Shown here: piece after piece, positions 1 through 9,693 of the stretch
Numbering within the stretch: the stretch's first letter is position 1
How the letters are laid out: every line of letters starts with the position of its first letter
Source of the DNA: Planctomycetaceae bacterium
GTDB taxonomy: Bacteria; Planctomycetota; Planctomycetia; Planctomycetales; Planctomycetaceae
NCBI GenBank assembly: GCA_021732785.1
Contig: JAKFUG010000005.1
Location: 28,912-92,911, forward strand
Direction of reading: 5' to 3'
Length of the DNA stretch: 64,000 nt
The notes under the pieces: generated by a model
Seen by the model: the letters and a program-made list of their open reading frames with translations, nothing else
Database searches by the model: none
What the model was told of the DNA's origin: nothing
Position numbers and translations under genes: made by a program

Positions 1-1206
1 GGCGGTTCCGTCGGTCATGTCGCCGGTGTCGCGAATGCGTTGATTCAGGCGGGCTATCCGATCGAATTCGCGGGGGCCGAAGCACCGTTGCTTGTGGAGA
101 ACGCCAGCGTCAACGTCGTTCCTCCGGCGGAAAACTATGGTTATCCGTTTGAAGTGAATCTGTACCGTTATCAGGAGAAGTTCACCCGCGCCGCAACGAA
201 GCTCGCAACGGCCAGCAAACCCTTCGCTTTCATCTATCAACGGATGTCCGTGAGCAACTACAGCGGCGTGCAAATTTCCCGAAAACACAAGCTGCCGCTC
301 GTACTTGAATACAACGGCTCGGAAGTCTGGGCCGCCGAAAACTGGGGCAAGAAAGCCAACTTTCACGAAACCGCAGTGAAGGCTGAGGATGTGTGTCTCA
401 AGCATGCGCATCTCGTGGTAACCGTTTCGGATGTGCTTCGCGATGAACTCATCGACCGCGGCGTGCCGAAAGAACGGGTGCTCTCTTACCCGAACTGCAT
501 CGACCCAAAGACGTATGATCCGGCGTTGTTTACCGCCGAGCGCATCGCCACCGTGCGGAAGAAGTTCAACATTCCCAAAGACGGTGCCGTGGCTGGTTTC
601 GTCGGCACGTTCGGACAATGGCATGGCGTGGATATCCTCGCGCAAGCGATCCGTCGCCTGGCTCTCGAACAATCCGAATGGTTGCAGAAAAACCGCGTTC
701 ACTTCCTCATCGTCGGCGATGGCTTGCTGATGCCGAAGGTTCGAGAAACGTTGTCCGATCCGCGCTGTGCCCCGTTCTTCACGCTGACGGGACTTGTCCC
801 GCAAGCCGAGACGCCGTTGTACATGGCGGCAACGGATATCCTGTTGTCGCCGCACGTCAACAATGCCGATGGCAGCCGCTTCTTCGGATCGCCGACGAAG
901 TTGTTCGAGTACATGGCTCTCGAAAAGCCGATCGTCGCGAGCGATCTGGAGCAAATCGGCGAAGTGCTCCGCGGCGGTTTGCAGACCAGCGCATTACCAA
1001 CGAGTGAACCGTCTGGTCCACGCTCTGAATTAGCAGTGCTATGTACGCCCAGCGACGTGGCGGACCTGTGCCGCGGGATCGAATTCCTCGTGGAACATCC
1101 GGGCTGGCGGAAAGAACTCGGCCGCGCGGCCCGCAAGGAAGCCCTCGCAAAATACACCTGGGATCGCAACGTGAGTGAGGTCCTGGATCGCTTGTCGAGA
1201 GTGTAA
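1..1206 (+). CDS. Glycosyltransferase family 4-like, 5' end outside window
   Basis: The frame is open from base 1, so the true start lies upstream; the first visible residues, GGSVGHVAGVANAL, match the glycine-rich N-terminal loop of GT-B glycosyltransferases. The visible 402 residues show the two-Rossmann layout: an N-terminal acceptor half, then a donor half with VAGFVGTFGQWHG, FLIVGDG and the E-x7-E-type region SPTKLFEYMALEKPIVAS, which binds the nucleotide-sugar in GT4 enzymes. It probably transfers a sugar from a nucleotide-sugar during exopolysaccharide or O-antigen-type glycan synthesis. The next gene is a polytopic membrane protein of polymerase type, which fits a polysaccharide locus. 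Acceptor and donor cannot be told from sequence. Confidence 0.9.
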   Translation, partial: GGSVGHVAGVANALIQAGYPIEFAGAEAPLLVENASVNVVPPAENYGYPFEVNLYRYQEKFTRAATKLATASKPFAFIYQRMSVSNYSGVQISRKHKLPLVLEYNGSEVWAAENWGKKANFHETAVKAEDVCLKHAHLVVTVSDVLRDELIDRGVPKERVLSYPNCIDPKTYDPALFTAERIATVRKKFNIPKDGAVAGFVGTFGQWHGVDILAQAIRRLALEQSEWLQKNRVHFLIVGDGLLMPKVRETLSDPRCAPFFTLTGLVPQAETPLYMAATDILLSPHVNNADGSRFFGSPTKLFEYMALEKPIVASDLEQIGEVLRGGLQTSALPTSEPSGPRSELAVLCTPSDVADLCRGIEFLVEHPGWRKELGRAARKEALAKYTWDRNVSEVLDRLSRV

Positions 1207-1268
1207 TTGACGATCGTCTGCGCCTTGCGAAATCCCAACCATCGCATCGTTCGAAAGAGTCCTTCTGC

Positions 1269-2675
1269 ATGACCAGTTTTCTGGAACACGTCGGTACATT
1301 TTCGCTCGTGGGGTTTGCCGCCCTGTCGCTGCTGATGTGGTACTTCGTGTGGAAATGGGCCGATCCTTCGGTGCGCTTGCCGCTGATCTTCTACTGCGGT
1401 TTTTATTCCGTCACGACCTTGATTGGAGCGACACTGATTGGACTGTCGGATGGCAAGTGCCTGGAACCGCTCGCATGGGGTTTGGATTTTCAAGTCTTGC
1501 GCGATGTGAACAACGTTCGGTACTGGTGCCTGTTGTTCATGCCGATGATTGTCCCGCCGGCACTGGTCATCGGTCTGGCACGCTCGCGCATCATCGAAAG
1601 CGCCGTCCGGAATGCCGCCGGTCGACTCAACGCTTCACCGAGTCAACTGGGATTCCTCACGATCTACTGCCTCTGGGCGGGCTACTGTCTGGGAAAGCTC
1701 TATATTACCGGGCAGATTGGTACAATTTTCAAGTGGCATAGTCACCGCGGCGATTATGTCTCGATGATTCTTCAACGGACTGAAATGGCCGGGATGCTCG
1801 GCAGCGTGTTCTTCGGGCTGATTTATATTACCCTCCCGATGCTTTCGTTTTATTCGCTCTATTGCAGCGTCAAAGAACCCGGGTTTGCCTGGAAAGCGAT
1901 TTTCTGTTTCAGCGCTTTCACGACGGCCATCATCAGCTTGTCGTTGATGCAAAAGGGGCCCGTGTTGTTGTTTTTCGTCTTCATTGGGATTGGATTGGTC
2001 GAGCTCAAAGTGATTCACCCGCGCTCGCTGGCGATTTTCGGCTTGGGGCTCGTCTTCTTACTGACATTCTTGCAGCGTTTCATGGCAGAGAATTGGAGCT
2101 ACGAGCAAACCTTTAATCTCATTGTGTTTCGCATGGCTCATAGTTATCCGTACTATCTTAACATTTATCCGGACATGCTTCCATTCTTCGGATTGGATCT
2201 GGGATTGCACTTGATCGGCATGGGCGAAATCGCCAGCGATAATAATGTTGTATTCGACTATATGTATCCCGCGTGCGACTGGGTACAAGGTGCAGCGCCA
2301 GGCCCGGCGCATGTGCGGGCCTACGGACAAGGGGGCTTGCCATTCGCGATGGTGACTCTGATGCTGATTGGGCTGGGCATCAAAATGGCAGGGGTCTTGC
2401 GGCGCTACATTGCCGGGCCGTTGAGCTTTTCGCTGTACATGGCATCGCTGGTCTGTTTGTATTTTTTGACGCAAACGTCCGCGCGGGAAGCGGTGCTGTC
2501 GTGTTACGGGATTTGCTGGGCGATGCCGGGAATCGTCCCGTTGTGGCTCCTTTCCAAGCCCGCTCGCCGCGCGGCAATCCGAACGCCTGCCCGGACGGCT
2601 TTACCGGCATCGCCCAAACGGCAAGTGATGACGTTGCGGGCCGCGATGAACCCACCGCGAAAAACGCCGGCGTAA
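1269..2675 (+). CDS. Polytopic membrane protein, Wzy/O-antigen polymerase-like
   Basis: 468 residues with roughly ten to twelve hydrophobic segments spread from residue 10 to about 435 and a basic, proline-rich cytoplasmic tail. Size and layout, including a large loop between late membrane helices (about residues 285-350), resemble oligosaccharide-repeat-unit polymerases. It follows the GT4 glycosyltransferase by 62 nt on the same strand, so the two are probably co-transcribed in a surface polysaccharide locus. The ATG at 1269 is preceded by an AAAGAG stretch. No catalytic motif of a named family was recognised, so polymerase is an inference from topology and context; a flippase or uncharacterised membrane protein remains possible. 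Confidence 0.6.
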   Translation: MTSFLEHVGTFSLVGFAALSLLMWYFVWKWADPSVRLPLIFYCGFYSVTTLIGATLIGLSDGKCLEPLAWGLDFQVLRDVNNVRYWCLLFMPMIVPPALVIGLARSRIIESAVRNAAGRLNASPSQLGFLTIYCLWAGYCLGKLYITGQIGTIFKWHSHRGDYVSMILQRTEMAGMLGSVFFGLIYITLPMLSFYSLYCSVKEPGFAWKAIFCFSAFTTAIISLSLMQKGPVLLFFVFIGIGLVELKVIHPRSLAIFGLGLVFLLTFLQRFMAENWSYEQTFNLIVFRMAHSYPYYLNIYPDMLPFFGLDLGLHLIGMGEIASDNNVVFDYMYPACDWVQGAAPGPAHVRAYGQGGLPFAMVTLMLIGLGIKMAGVLRRYIAGPLSFSLYMASLVCLYFLTQTSAREAVLSCYGICWAMPGIVPLWLLSKPARRAAIRTPARTALPASPKRQVMTLRAAMNPPRKTPA

Positions 2676-2716
2676 GCCGTACGCATGCGTCCTTGGCCGC
2701 GATCCGCATCACGATT

Positions 2717-2902
2717 ATGCTGTCGGACTGGCGTGCAAACATTGCAACCGCAGCGACCCGCAGTTCGGTCGTTGCCGTGAAGGTTGGGATCGGATTCATG
2801 GCCCGGTGGCCCGACAATTCCCGCGCGAATTTAATCGGCTTTCTGCTGATTTTTGTGCTTTTGCCGGTGCTCTGCTGGCTCGCGAGCTGGTATTTGCGAT
2901 AG
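2717..2902 (+). CDS. Possible small single-pass membrane protein
   Basis: A 61-residue reading frame whose last 25 residues form a clear hydrophobic helix (LIGFLLIFVLLPVLCWLASWYL) with basic residues before it, giving an N-in topology. A shorter version could start at ATG 2801 (34 residues). It fills most of the 357-nt gap between the polymerase-like gene and purH. The frame is also open far upstream in the shadow of the preceding gene, so the start is uncertain, and the evidence is limited to the helix and the position. Confidence 0.3.
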   Translation: MLSDWRANIATAATRSSVVAVKVGIGFMARWPDNSRANLIGFLLIFVLLPVLCWLASWYLR

Positions 2903-3032
2903 CCGTCGCGGGGAATCGCTCGCCGTTTGACCCATGCTGATGTGCAGGATAGCATCACGTCTTGTGCTGACATGGCCCGCCGTGGCGATGATTGGCGGAA
3001 GACTCCTCTCCGTGCTGAAATATTGAACCACC

Positions 3033-4598
3033 ATGTCCCGCCGCCGTGCATTGTTAAGTGTCAGCGATAAGCAAGGTTTAGCCCCGTTTGCGACACGTCT
3101 GATTGCGCTGGGATTTGAACTTGTCTCTACGGGGGGAACGCGGACGGCACTGCAGGACGCCGGTTTGGCGGTCACCGATGTCGCCGAATACACCGGCTTT
3201 CCCGAGATGATGGGCGGTCGCCTCAAAACACTTCACCCCAAGGTTCATGGCGGCCTGCTCGGACGTCCCAGCGATGCCGCCGCGATGGAACAACACGGGA
3301 TCCTCCCGTTTGAGTTAGTCGTGGTGAATCTCTATCCGTTTGCGGAAACCATTGCCAAGCCCGGTGTCACCACGGCGGAAGCGATCGAACAGATTGATAT
3401 CGGCGGACCCAGCATGGTCCGGTCGGCCGCGAAAAATCACAGTTTCGTCGGCATTGTGACCAATCCGAATCAATACGGCACGGTCCTCTCCGAACTGGAA
3501 AAGGGACCGCTGTCGAACGAACTCCGTCGCAAACTTGCCGGCGCGGCATTTGAATTGACCGCACAATACGACCGGATGATCGCCGATTACTTCGCCGGTC
3601 AGGAAACGACCGGCGAAGTGAGCGATCCTCAGTTTCCGTCCGCGTTGTCTCTGCGGTTTGAACTCCGATCCAAGCTGCGATACGGCGAAAACCCGCATCA
3701 ACGGGCCGCATTCTATGTCGAAACGAATCCTCCGGACGCCTCGCTCGCCGCGGCGGAAATCCTGCATGGCAAAGAACTGTCGTACAACAATCTGCTCGAT
3801 CTCGATGCCGCGATGCAAATCGTCCGGGAATATCAGCAACCCGCGGCCGTGGTGATCAAGCACAACAATCCCTGCGGCTGCGCGACCGCCACGGACTTGG
3901 CTACGGCCTACGTTAACGCCGATGCCGGTGACCCGGTGAGCGCGTTTGGTTCGGTTCTCGGATTTAACCGTCCGGTGGATGCAGCCACCGCCGAGCAGTT
4001 ATGTGCTCCGGGACGGTTCATCGAAGCGATCATCGCGCCGGATTACACTCCGCAGGCATTCGATGCGCTGACGACAGTTCCCAAATGGAAAGCGAATGTG
4101 CGACTGCTGAAATGCCCGGCGATGATCGGGTTGCGGCCGCTGACACTGGAATATCGCCGGATCACCGGCGGGCTGCTCGTGCAGGATCGCGATGAATTGG
4201 CCGATGCTCGCGCGGACTGGAAAGTCGTGACCACGCGGCATCCCGCCGCCGGCGAATATGCCGACCTGGAATTCGCCTGGGCTGTCTGCAAATATGTGAA
4301 ATCGAACGCGGTGTTGTTTGCGAAGCACGGCATGGTTGTGGGGGTGGGTGCCGGGCAGATGAGCCGACTCGACTCGGCTTACATCGCCGCTCATAAGGCG
4401 GGGGATCGCGCACGGGGCGGGGTTTGTGCATCCGACGCCTTCTTTCCGTTCCGCGACGGTATCGATCAGATTTCGCTGGCCGGGATCAAAGCGGTCATTC
4501 AGCCGGGGGGATCGAAACGCGACGACGAGGTCATCGCGGCCTGCAATGAGCTCGGCATCGCCATGATTTTTACCGGCCGGCGTCACTTCCGCCATTAA
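3033..4598 (+). CDS. purH: Bifunctional AICAR formyltransferase / IMP cyclohydrolase
   Basis: Catalyses the last two steps of de novo purine synthesis: formylation of AICAR with 10-formyl-THF, then cyclisation to IMP. The 521 residues match the usual PurH length. The N-terminal MGS-like cyclohydrolase domain (about 1-140) starts ALLSVSDKQGL and carries STGGTRTAL and the GFPEMMGGRLKTLHPKVHGG stretch; the C-terminal transformylase domain carries SKLRYGENPHQRAAFY, the KHNNPCG motif and GDPVSAFGSVLGFN. All characteristic blocks are intact, so the enzyme should be active in the cytoplasm. It stands alone here, without other pur genes beside it. Confidence 0.97.
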   Translation: MSRRRALLSVSDKQGLAPFATRLIALGFELVSTGGTRTALQDAGLAVTDVAEYTGFPEMMGGRLKTLHPKVHGGLLGRPSDAAAMEQHGILPFELVVVNLYPFAETIAKPGVTTAEAIEQIDIGGPSMVRSAAKNHSFVGIVTNPNQYGTVLSELEKGPLSNELRRKLAGAAFELTAQYDRMIADYFAGQETTGEVSDPQFPSALSLRFELRSKLRYGENPHQRAAFYVETNPPDASLAAAEILHGKELSYNNLLDLDAAMQIVREYQQPAAVVIKHNNPCGCATATDLATAYVNADAGDPVSAFGSVLGFNRPVDAATAEQLCAPGRFIEAIIAPDYTPQAFDALTTVPKWKANVRLLKCPAMIGLRPLTLEYRRITGGLLVQDRDELADARADWKVVTTRHPAAGEYADLEFAWAVCKYVKSNAVLFAKHGMVVGVGAGQMSRLDSAYIAAHKAGDRARGGVCASDAFFPFRDGIDQISLAGIKAVIQPGGSKRDDEVIAACNELGIAMIFTGRRHFRH

Positions 4599-4911
4599 AC
4601 GCGGCCATCTCTGCGAATTCCGATTGATCAGACGGGCCGGGTTTTGACGGCGGCACGGACAAATTGTTAAACTTGTTTGGTGGACTCCATTCAAGCGGGG
4701 ATCGTGGGCAATCGCCCGTTCGGAATCGATTCCGTCCATTCGCAGATTGCGCATCGCGACATTGAGCGAAGTTCAGAAGAAATCCCGAGCCGGATTCGCG
4801 CTGCGAATGGTATCATTGCCGGAATGAGGCGTGATCGAGGGTGTTCATCCGACGGCCTTTCGAGACGTTCGTGAGTTTTTGTTGGACATGATTGAGTAGC
4901 GGAGGCCGATC
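4599..4911. other. Intergenic region upstream of giant kinase
   Basis: 313 nt without a convincing gene. The last 20 bases contain AGCGGAGG about 6 nt before the GTG at 4912, a strong ribosome binding site. No terminator hairpin with a T-run or named regulatory element was recognised. Confidence 0.5.
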
Positions 4912-7900
4912 GTGACATCCCAACCCGCTCCCAAGTCCAGCCGCCCTGTTGACCTCGACGATGAACCGGTCGACGCACACGCCGCCGCCGATCCGAAAAA
5001 AATCGGCAAGTACGACATTCTCCGGAAGCTCGGCCAGGGGGGCATGGGGGCCGTTTATCTGGCCCGTGATGCCGCCCTGCGCCGGGAAGTCGCGCTAAAG
5101 GTGCTGCCGAAGGATAAAGCAGAAAACCCGATTCTCGTCCGTCGTTTTCAAGCCGAAGCGCAAGCGGCCGCTAAACTCCGCCACGATAACATCGTCGCCG
5201 TGCATGACAGTGACACCGCCGATGGCTTTTGCTACATCGCGATGGAGTTTGTGGACGGCAAAGACCTGCACGAAATGGTGTCGCGTCGCGGCCCCATTCC
5301 CGTGCGACGGTCGATCGAAATCATCAAACAGGTCGCGATGGCGCTGCAGCATGCTTATGAGCACCAGATCGTCCATCGCGACATCAAGCCTTCCAACTTA
5401 CTGATCCGTCGCGATGGTGTGGTGAAGCTGACCGATCTGGGGCTGGCACGCTCCGTCGACGATTCCATTGAAACCGGTATCACCCGCGCCGGGACAACCG
5501 TCGGCACCGTCGATTACATGGCCCCCGAGCAGGGCCGCAGCAGTAAAGCCGCCGATATCCGCAGCGATCTCTATTCGCTGGGCTGTACGTGGTACTACAT
5601 GCTCACCGGGCAACCCCCGTTTCCGGACGGCAGCCTCACCAACAAGCTGCAGGCGCATGCGATCAAACCGCCGCCCGATCCGCGCACGCTGAACCAGAAT
5701 GTTTCCGATGGAATGGTGGCAGTCATTCACCAACTCATGGCGAAGAAGCCGGAGTCCCGGTATCAGACACCCAAAGAACTCCTGGACGATTTGCAGACTG
5801 CGGCCCTGACCCGGAACGCCATCGCGCGCGAAATTTTTGACGAACCGGAGGAAGAAGCACCGACGCGGGGGCGGACCGGCAAGAAAGCGGTCTTGCCCGA
5901 CAATGAGCTACCGGTCGATGCCCCCTCGCGACCCCGCAGTGCCGCCAAAAAGTCTCGCGTCGAAGAAGAATACGAAGAGTCTGCCCCCGCGGCTTCGAAG
6001 CCGCGGTCGTCCAGCAAGAACGATGACGTCGACATCTATACCGAATTGACAGACGACGTTCCCGTCCGTCGCACTCGTACGCCGGCAAGTACGGACGGCG
6101 ATCATGAAGAGCCGACCGAAGTCGGCGGAAACACTTCCAGCCCGGGGAAAGCACCGCGGCCGCGGGAAGCGGGGGCGATGCCTCCGCCGTCACGCCGCAC
6201 GCAACCGGAGGAGGCTGCGGAGGAACCTGCTGGTGTCAATCTAGAAGGCTTGAAGGTGATCGCTGTGGTGGCGGGCATTGTGCTCGTCGTTGGCGGTCTG
6301 GGTTGGCTCATTTCCAGTTACAGCGGACAACTGCTCGGTTTTTCCCCGCCGCCGGTGCGTCCTCTTCCTAATGCGCTGGCAAATGGGGCCGGTGGAAAAC
6401 CCGGAGTCGAGGTGGCACCCGTCGGTGATGCCGCGGCGGGGAACAACGCTCCCGTCATGGATGGCAGCACACCCGTGGCGCAGATTTACGGGTCGGGAAC
6501 CACTCTGGGGCCCGATGGCAACCCGCTGCCGGTTCAACCGGGAACGGGTTCCGTGGGAGGCGTCGCGGACGGGAGCAGTCCCCCCGGCCAGCAGACGGCG
6601 GTCGGACCGGGCGGTCAATTTCTCCCCGGCGCGGTGACGCTGGAGCCGGAGAAGATCCCGCAATGGTCAGTAGCCCCGGCGGTGCAACAACGAACCACGT
6701 TAACCGTCGGATCGGGTTCGACATCGGGTTCGCACTTTAATGCGCTCAGCGAAGCCCTCAGCCGCGTGAGTCCCGAGGGTGCGCTCGTTCAACTCACCGG
6801 AGAAGGGCCGTACATTCTTTCCACGCCGGTCCACCTGCGCACAAAACGGCTCGTCATCACCGCGGCACCGAACGCAAAACCGGTGATCGTGTTCGGCAAC
6901 GCCGGGGAAGGACCGCCCGGCAGCTTGCGCGTCACCGGTGGAAATCTCGAACTCAGCGGCATCCACATTTCAATCGACCGCCAGGCGTTGAAAGGCACGG
7001 AGCCCGTCAAGGCCATTTCTGTTGTGGAAGGGGCGCTGACCGTTCGCGATTGCAGTGCGACCGTGTCCGGAACCAGCGCGGCTCCACTGTCGCTGTTGTC
7101 TCTGGAAGGAAGTGCCCCGGGAGGAGCCCGTCTGCTGATTGACGGGACGTTTATCCGCGGTCGACCCACTGCCGCGATTGATATTCGCTGCAACGTGCTC
7201 GACGCCGTGATTCGCGACTCGGTCATCGCCTGCGATGCCGGGATCGCTTTCCGGCTGGCGGCGGCTTCGGCGGATAACCAGACGGGAAAAAACCTGGCCC
7301 GCGCGATTCGCAGCCTTCATTCCACCTGGTGCAGCACACAGACCGTGTTCGATATCAGCGGCGACGGGGAACGCGAATCACCGTTGATGACGCAGTTTGT
7401 GCTGACGGAATCGGTCTGCTCGGCGGGCAGTGATCAGGGACCGCGTGTGATGTTGTCCGCCGACGGATGGCTGCAAGACCCGCTTCGCCAATCGATTGTC
7501 TGGACGTCCAAATCCTCGGCTTACCTCGGCTTCGACAACCTGCTCGATCTGGGCTCCAAGTCCGCCTTCCGAGCCCGCACGGCCGATGACTGGCGATTGT
7601 TCTGGCAACAGAAAGTCGATGCGGAGCAATTCCATGCCGACGTGTGGCCGGCGGGCGTGGCGAAGATGTCGGCGGTTTCCGCCGCTCAATTCGACCGCGA
7701 TCAATTGCCCGGCGGGGTTTTGAAAGTGGCCACGGCGGGCGAAACCATCGGCACGTCCACCACTAAGATGATCGTCCCGCAGTCGACGCATCCGTCCCGA
7801 CTCACCGCACTCAGCACGCGCCGACCGCTCCCCAACGAGGCCGTTCAGTCGACTCCCGCCGCAAAGACTCGCCGGGTCGACATGAAGAAGGAAGACCTGG

Positions 7901-9051
7901 GTATCATCCTCTCCCGCGCCGATTGGGCCAACGGCACGGTCTTTGAAGCCGTCGGCTTCGGCAACTGTCTGATGTCGCCGGTGCAGATCAGCGGTCGCCA
8001 GTTGCGCATCGTCTTCCAGCAGGCCGAGGGAGCCCCGTTGAAAATTCTCCCCAAGGATTCGGGAAAAGATGTCGAAGCCCTGATTCGTATCGAAAAAGGT
8101 TCGATCGAGATTGAAGACCTGCGCTATCAACCGCCGGAACCGCGGTCGACCTTGCCCGCCTGGCTCCTCTCCGCGGTGGACTCGTACGTGATCTTCCGCG
8201 GGTGCGAGGTCGTTGGTCCGGATAAACTCACGGCCCCTTACCAGGGTGTCGTGAAGTTTTCCGCCGCGACCACTGCGCCCTCGCAGCCCCCCACCTTGTC
8301 GATCGTGCAATGCCTGATGCAGTCGCCGGGGACGATGTTCCGTGTGGAAGGGGGCGCAGCGGCGTTGTTCGTCAGAAACAGCGTCCTCGCCTCACGCGGA
8401 ACATTACTCGATGTGCGACCGAAGGGGGTTCAGAATTCGTTGCCTGTCTCGATCGACATCGCGCAGTCATCGCTGTCGTCAACGGAAACCGTGTTTCACC
8501 AATTGGTGACGCCGTTGCCCAATCCACCGGCGCAGAACGGCGTGCAGTACTTCGTGGAAAACTGCGTTTTCGGTCCGCCATTCTCTCTTCGCGCGGGTGA
8601 CGCCAGTTCGCCGACGCTCATGACACTGTCGGGTTCCGTACGCGAACAGCAACAACTCGTCTGGTGGGGACAAGCCAACGGCGTCTCGCGCGAACTGCGT
8701 CCGTTGCTCAAAACCGTCAATCCCGATGCGCCCCCGGTGACGGATGCCGCGGCCTGGTCGGCACTCTGGGGAGACGGGCACGATCTGCAATTGCTGGCGG
8801 TGGCCGATGGCATCATCCCTTTGGAGCCACTGCCCACGCGCCGCGAGAACCTGAAAGCCTCGTCGTATACGCTCCATCCGGCATGCAAAGCCATTACATG
8901 GGCAGAAGGGCGACCCATTGGTGCCGATGTGAAACTTCTCAGCGATGTCGGCCCGCGAAAGTCCACCCCGGAACCGGCCACGGCCAATACGAAGAAGGCC
9001 ACGCCCCCCGCCACGACAAAACCCGGCGTCTCCAAAACCGGCGGTTTCTAG
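4912..9051 (+). CDS. Giant membrane Ser/Thr protein kinase with beta-helix-like C-terminus
   Basis: 1,379 residues. The kinase domain (about 34-300) has the glycine loop GQGGMGAVY, the lysine in VALKVL (63), catalytic HRDIKPSN (155-162), DLG in place of DFG (175-177) and APEQ; all residues needed for phosphotransfer are present. A disordered Pro/Arg/Glu-rich linker (about 310-445) leads to one membrane helix (about 447-470), so the kinase is cytoplasmic and the last 900 residues lie outside the membrane. That part has repeated short beta-strand patterns (LRVTGGNLELSGIHI, ALTVRDCSATVSG) resembling right-handed parallel beta-helix proteins, so it may sense a polysaccharide or surface ligand. 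Start is GTG with AGCGGAGG before it. Kinase call is certain; C-terminal fold is inferred. Confidence 0.93.
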   Translation: MTSQPAPKSSRPVDLDDEPVDAHAAADPKKIGKYDILRKLGQGGMGAVYLARDAALRREVALKVLPKDKAENPILVRRFQAEAQAAAKLRHDNIVAVHDSDTADGFCYIAMEFVDGKDLHEMVSRRGPIPVRRSIEIIKQVAMALQHAYEHQIVHRDIKPSNLLIRRDGVVKLTDLGLARSVDDSIETGITRAGTTVGTVDYMAPEQGRSSKAADIRSDLYSLGCTWYYMLTGQPPFPDGSLTNKLQAHAIKPPPDPRTLNQNVSDGMVAVIHQLMAKKPESRYQTPKELLDDLQTAALTRNAIAREIFDEPEEEAPTRGRTGKKAVLPDNELPVDAPSRPRSAAKKSRVEEEYEESAPAASKPRSSSKNDDVDIYTELTDDVPVRRTRTPASTDGDHEEPTEVGGNTSSPGKAPRPREAGAMPPPSRRTQPEEAAEEPAGVNLEGLKVIAVVAGIVLVVGGLGWLISSYSGQLLGFSPPPVRPLPNALANGAGGKPGVEVAPVGDAAAGNNAPVMDGSTPVAQIYGSGTTLGPDGNPLPVQPGTGSVGGVADGSSPPGQQTAVGPGGQFLPGAVTLEPEKIPQWSVAPAVQQRTTLTVGSGSTSGSHFNALSEALSRVSPEGALVQLTGEGPYILSTPVHLRTKRLVITAAPNAKPVIVFGNAGEGPPGSLRVTGGNLELSGIHISIDRQALKGTEPVKAISVVEGALTVRDCSATVSGTSAAPLSLLSLEGSAPGGARLLIDGTFIRGRPTAAIDIRCNVLDAVIRDSVIACDAGIAFRLAAASADNQTGKNLARAIRSLHSTWCSTQTVFDISGDGERESPLMTQFVLTESVCSAGSDQGPRVMLSADGWLQDPLRQSIVWTSKSSAYLGFDNLLDLGSKSAFRARTADDWRLFWQQKVDAEQFHADVWPAGVAKMSAVSAAQFDRDQLPGGVLKVATAGETIGTSTTKMIVPQSTHPSRLTALSTRRPLPNEAVQSTPAAKTRRVDMKKEDLGIILSRADWANGTVFEAVGFGNCLMSPVQISGRQLRIVFQQAEGAPLKILPKDSGKDVEALIRIEKGSIEIEDLRYQPPEPRSTLPAWLLSAVDSYVIFRGCEVVGPDKLTAPYQGVVKFSAATTAPSQPPTLSIVQCLMQSPGTMFRVEGGAAALFVRNSVLASRGTLLDVRPKGVQNSLPVSIDIAQSSLSSTETVFHQLVTPLPNPPAQNGVQYFVENCVFGPPFSLRAGDASSPTLMTLSGSVREQQQLVWWGQANGVSRELRPLLKTVNPDAPPVTDAAAWSALWGDGHDLQLLAVADGIIPLEPLPTRRENLKASSYTLHPACKAITWAEGRPIGADVKLLSDVGPRKSTPEPATANTKKATPPATTKPGVSKTGGF

Positions 9052-9064
9052 CGCCCCGCGGCTG

Positions 9065-9568
9065 ATGAATGCTGGGATTGGCATGGAGGAGACGGCGTAT
9101 CATGAAGCCGGACATGCGTTGATGGCGGAAGCCGTCGGGGCGCGCGTGCGACAGGTCACGATCGAACCCGAAGCCGATGACGAACAACCGCGACACGGTG
9201 AAATCGAAGTCGCCTGGAAGCGGAGTCGCTGGACCGAGCGCGAGTATCATGAAAAGGCGATTCAGGTCGCGCTCGGCGGACCCATCGCCGAGATGCTCTA
9301 CACCGGCGATCCGTATCACCCCGGTTTCGTCACCGCTTGGTCCGGCGATTGGCGTACCGCAATTGAACTGGCCGCGCCGTTGTTCCCGGACATGCCGAAA
9401 CGCATCGAATACCTCGAACTGGTGACACGGCGTTTATACCACTGGCTCAACGCCGAACCACAATGGTCTGCCGTCGCCGCTCTGGCGGATGAGTTGCTCG
9501 CTCAGGAAACCCTTGAAGGCCCCGCCGTACGCGAAGTGCTGTCCGCATGGGGGATCATTCAAAAGTAG
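9065..9568 (+). CDS. M41-like zinc peptidase domain protein, no AAA domain
   Basis: Contains HEAGHALM (HEXXH zinc site), then VALGGPIAEML and SGDWRTAIELA, which correspond in order and spacing to the FtsH peptidase HEAGH, LGGRAAE and the SND-type segment whose aspartate is the third zinc ligand. The protein is only 167 residues and lacks the AAA+ ATPase and membrane helices of FtsH, so it is a stand-alone peptidase-like domain. Start may be ATG 9065 or ATG 9083; neither has a strong ribosome site, and longer frames overlap the kinase gene. It lies 13 nt after the kinase gene. Its substrate is unknown. Confidence 0.72.
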   Translation: MNAGIGMEETAYHEAGHALMAEAVGARVRQVTIEPEADDEQPRHGEIEVAWKRSRWTEREYHEKAIQVALGGPIAEMLYTGDPYHPGFVTAWSGDWRTAIELAAPLFPDMPKRIEYLELVTRRLYHWLNAEPQWSAVAALADELLAQETLEGPAVREVLSAWGIIQK

Positions 9569-9693
9569 CCATCACGCTCCGCGTGATGAGCGGATGGTAA
9601 GTCAACTTTTGAATTGGCAGCGATCTGAACTGAACGTCGAAGCGAGGGGACGTTTTGAAGCGCGCCGCTCATCACGCGGAGCGTGATGGCTAC
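9565..9693. repeat. 28-bp perfect inverted repeat around 73-nt spacer
   Basis: The arm GTAGCCATCACGCTCCGCGT... (9565-9592) returns exactly reverse-complemented at 9666-9693. The left arm includes the peptidase gene stop and the right arm overlaps the thiL stop (9690-9692), so the element fills the convergent gap and could act as a bidirectional transcription stop. Each arm is itself partly palindromic (ATCACGCTCCGCGTGAT). Confidence 0.9.
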
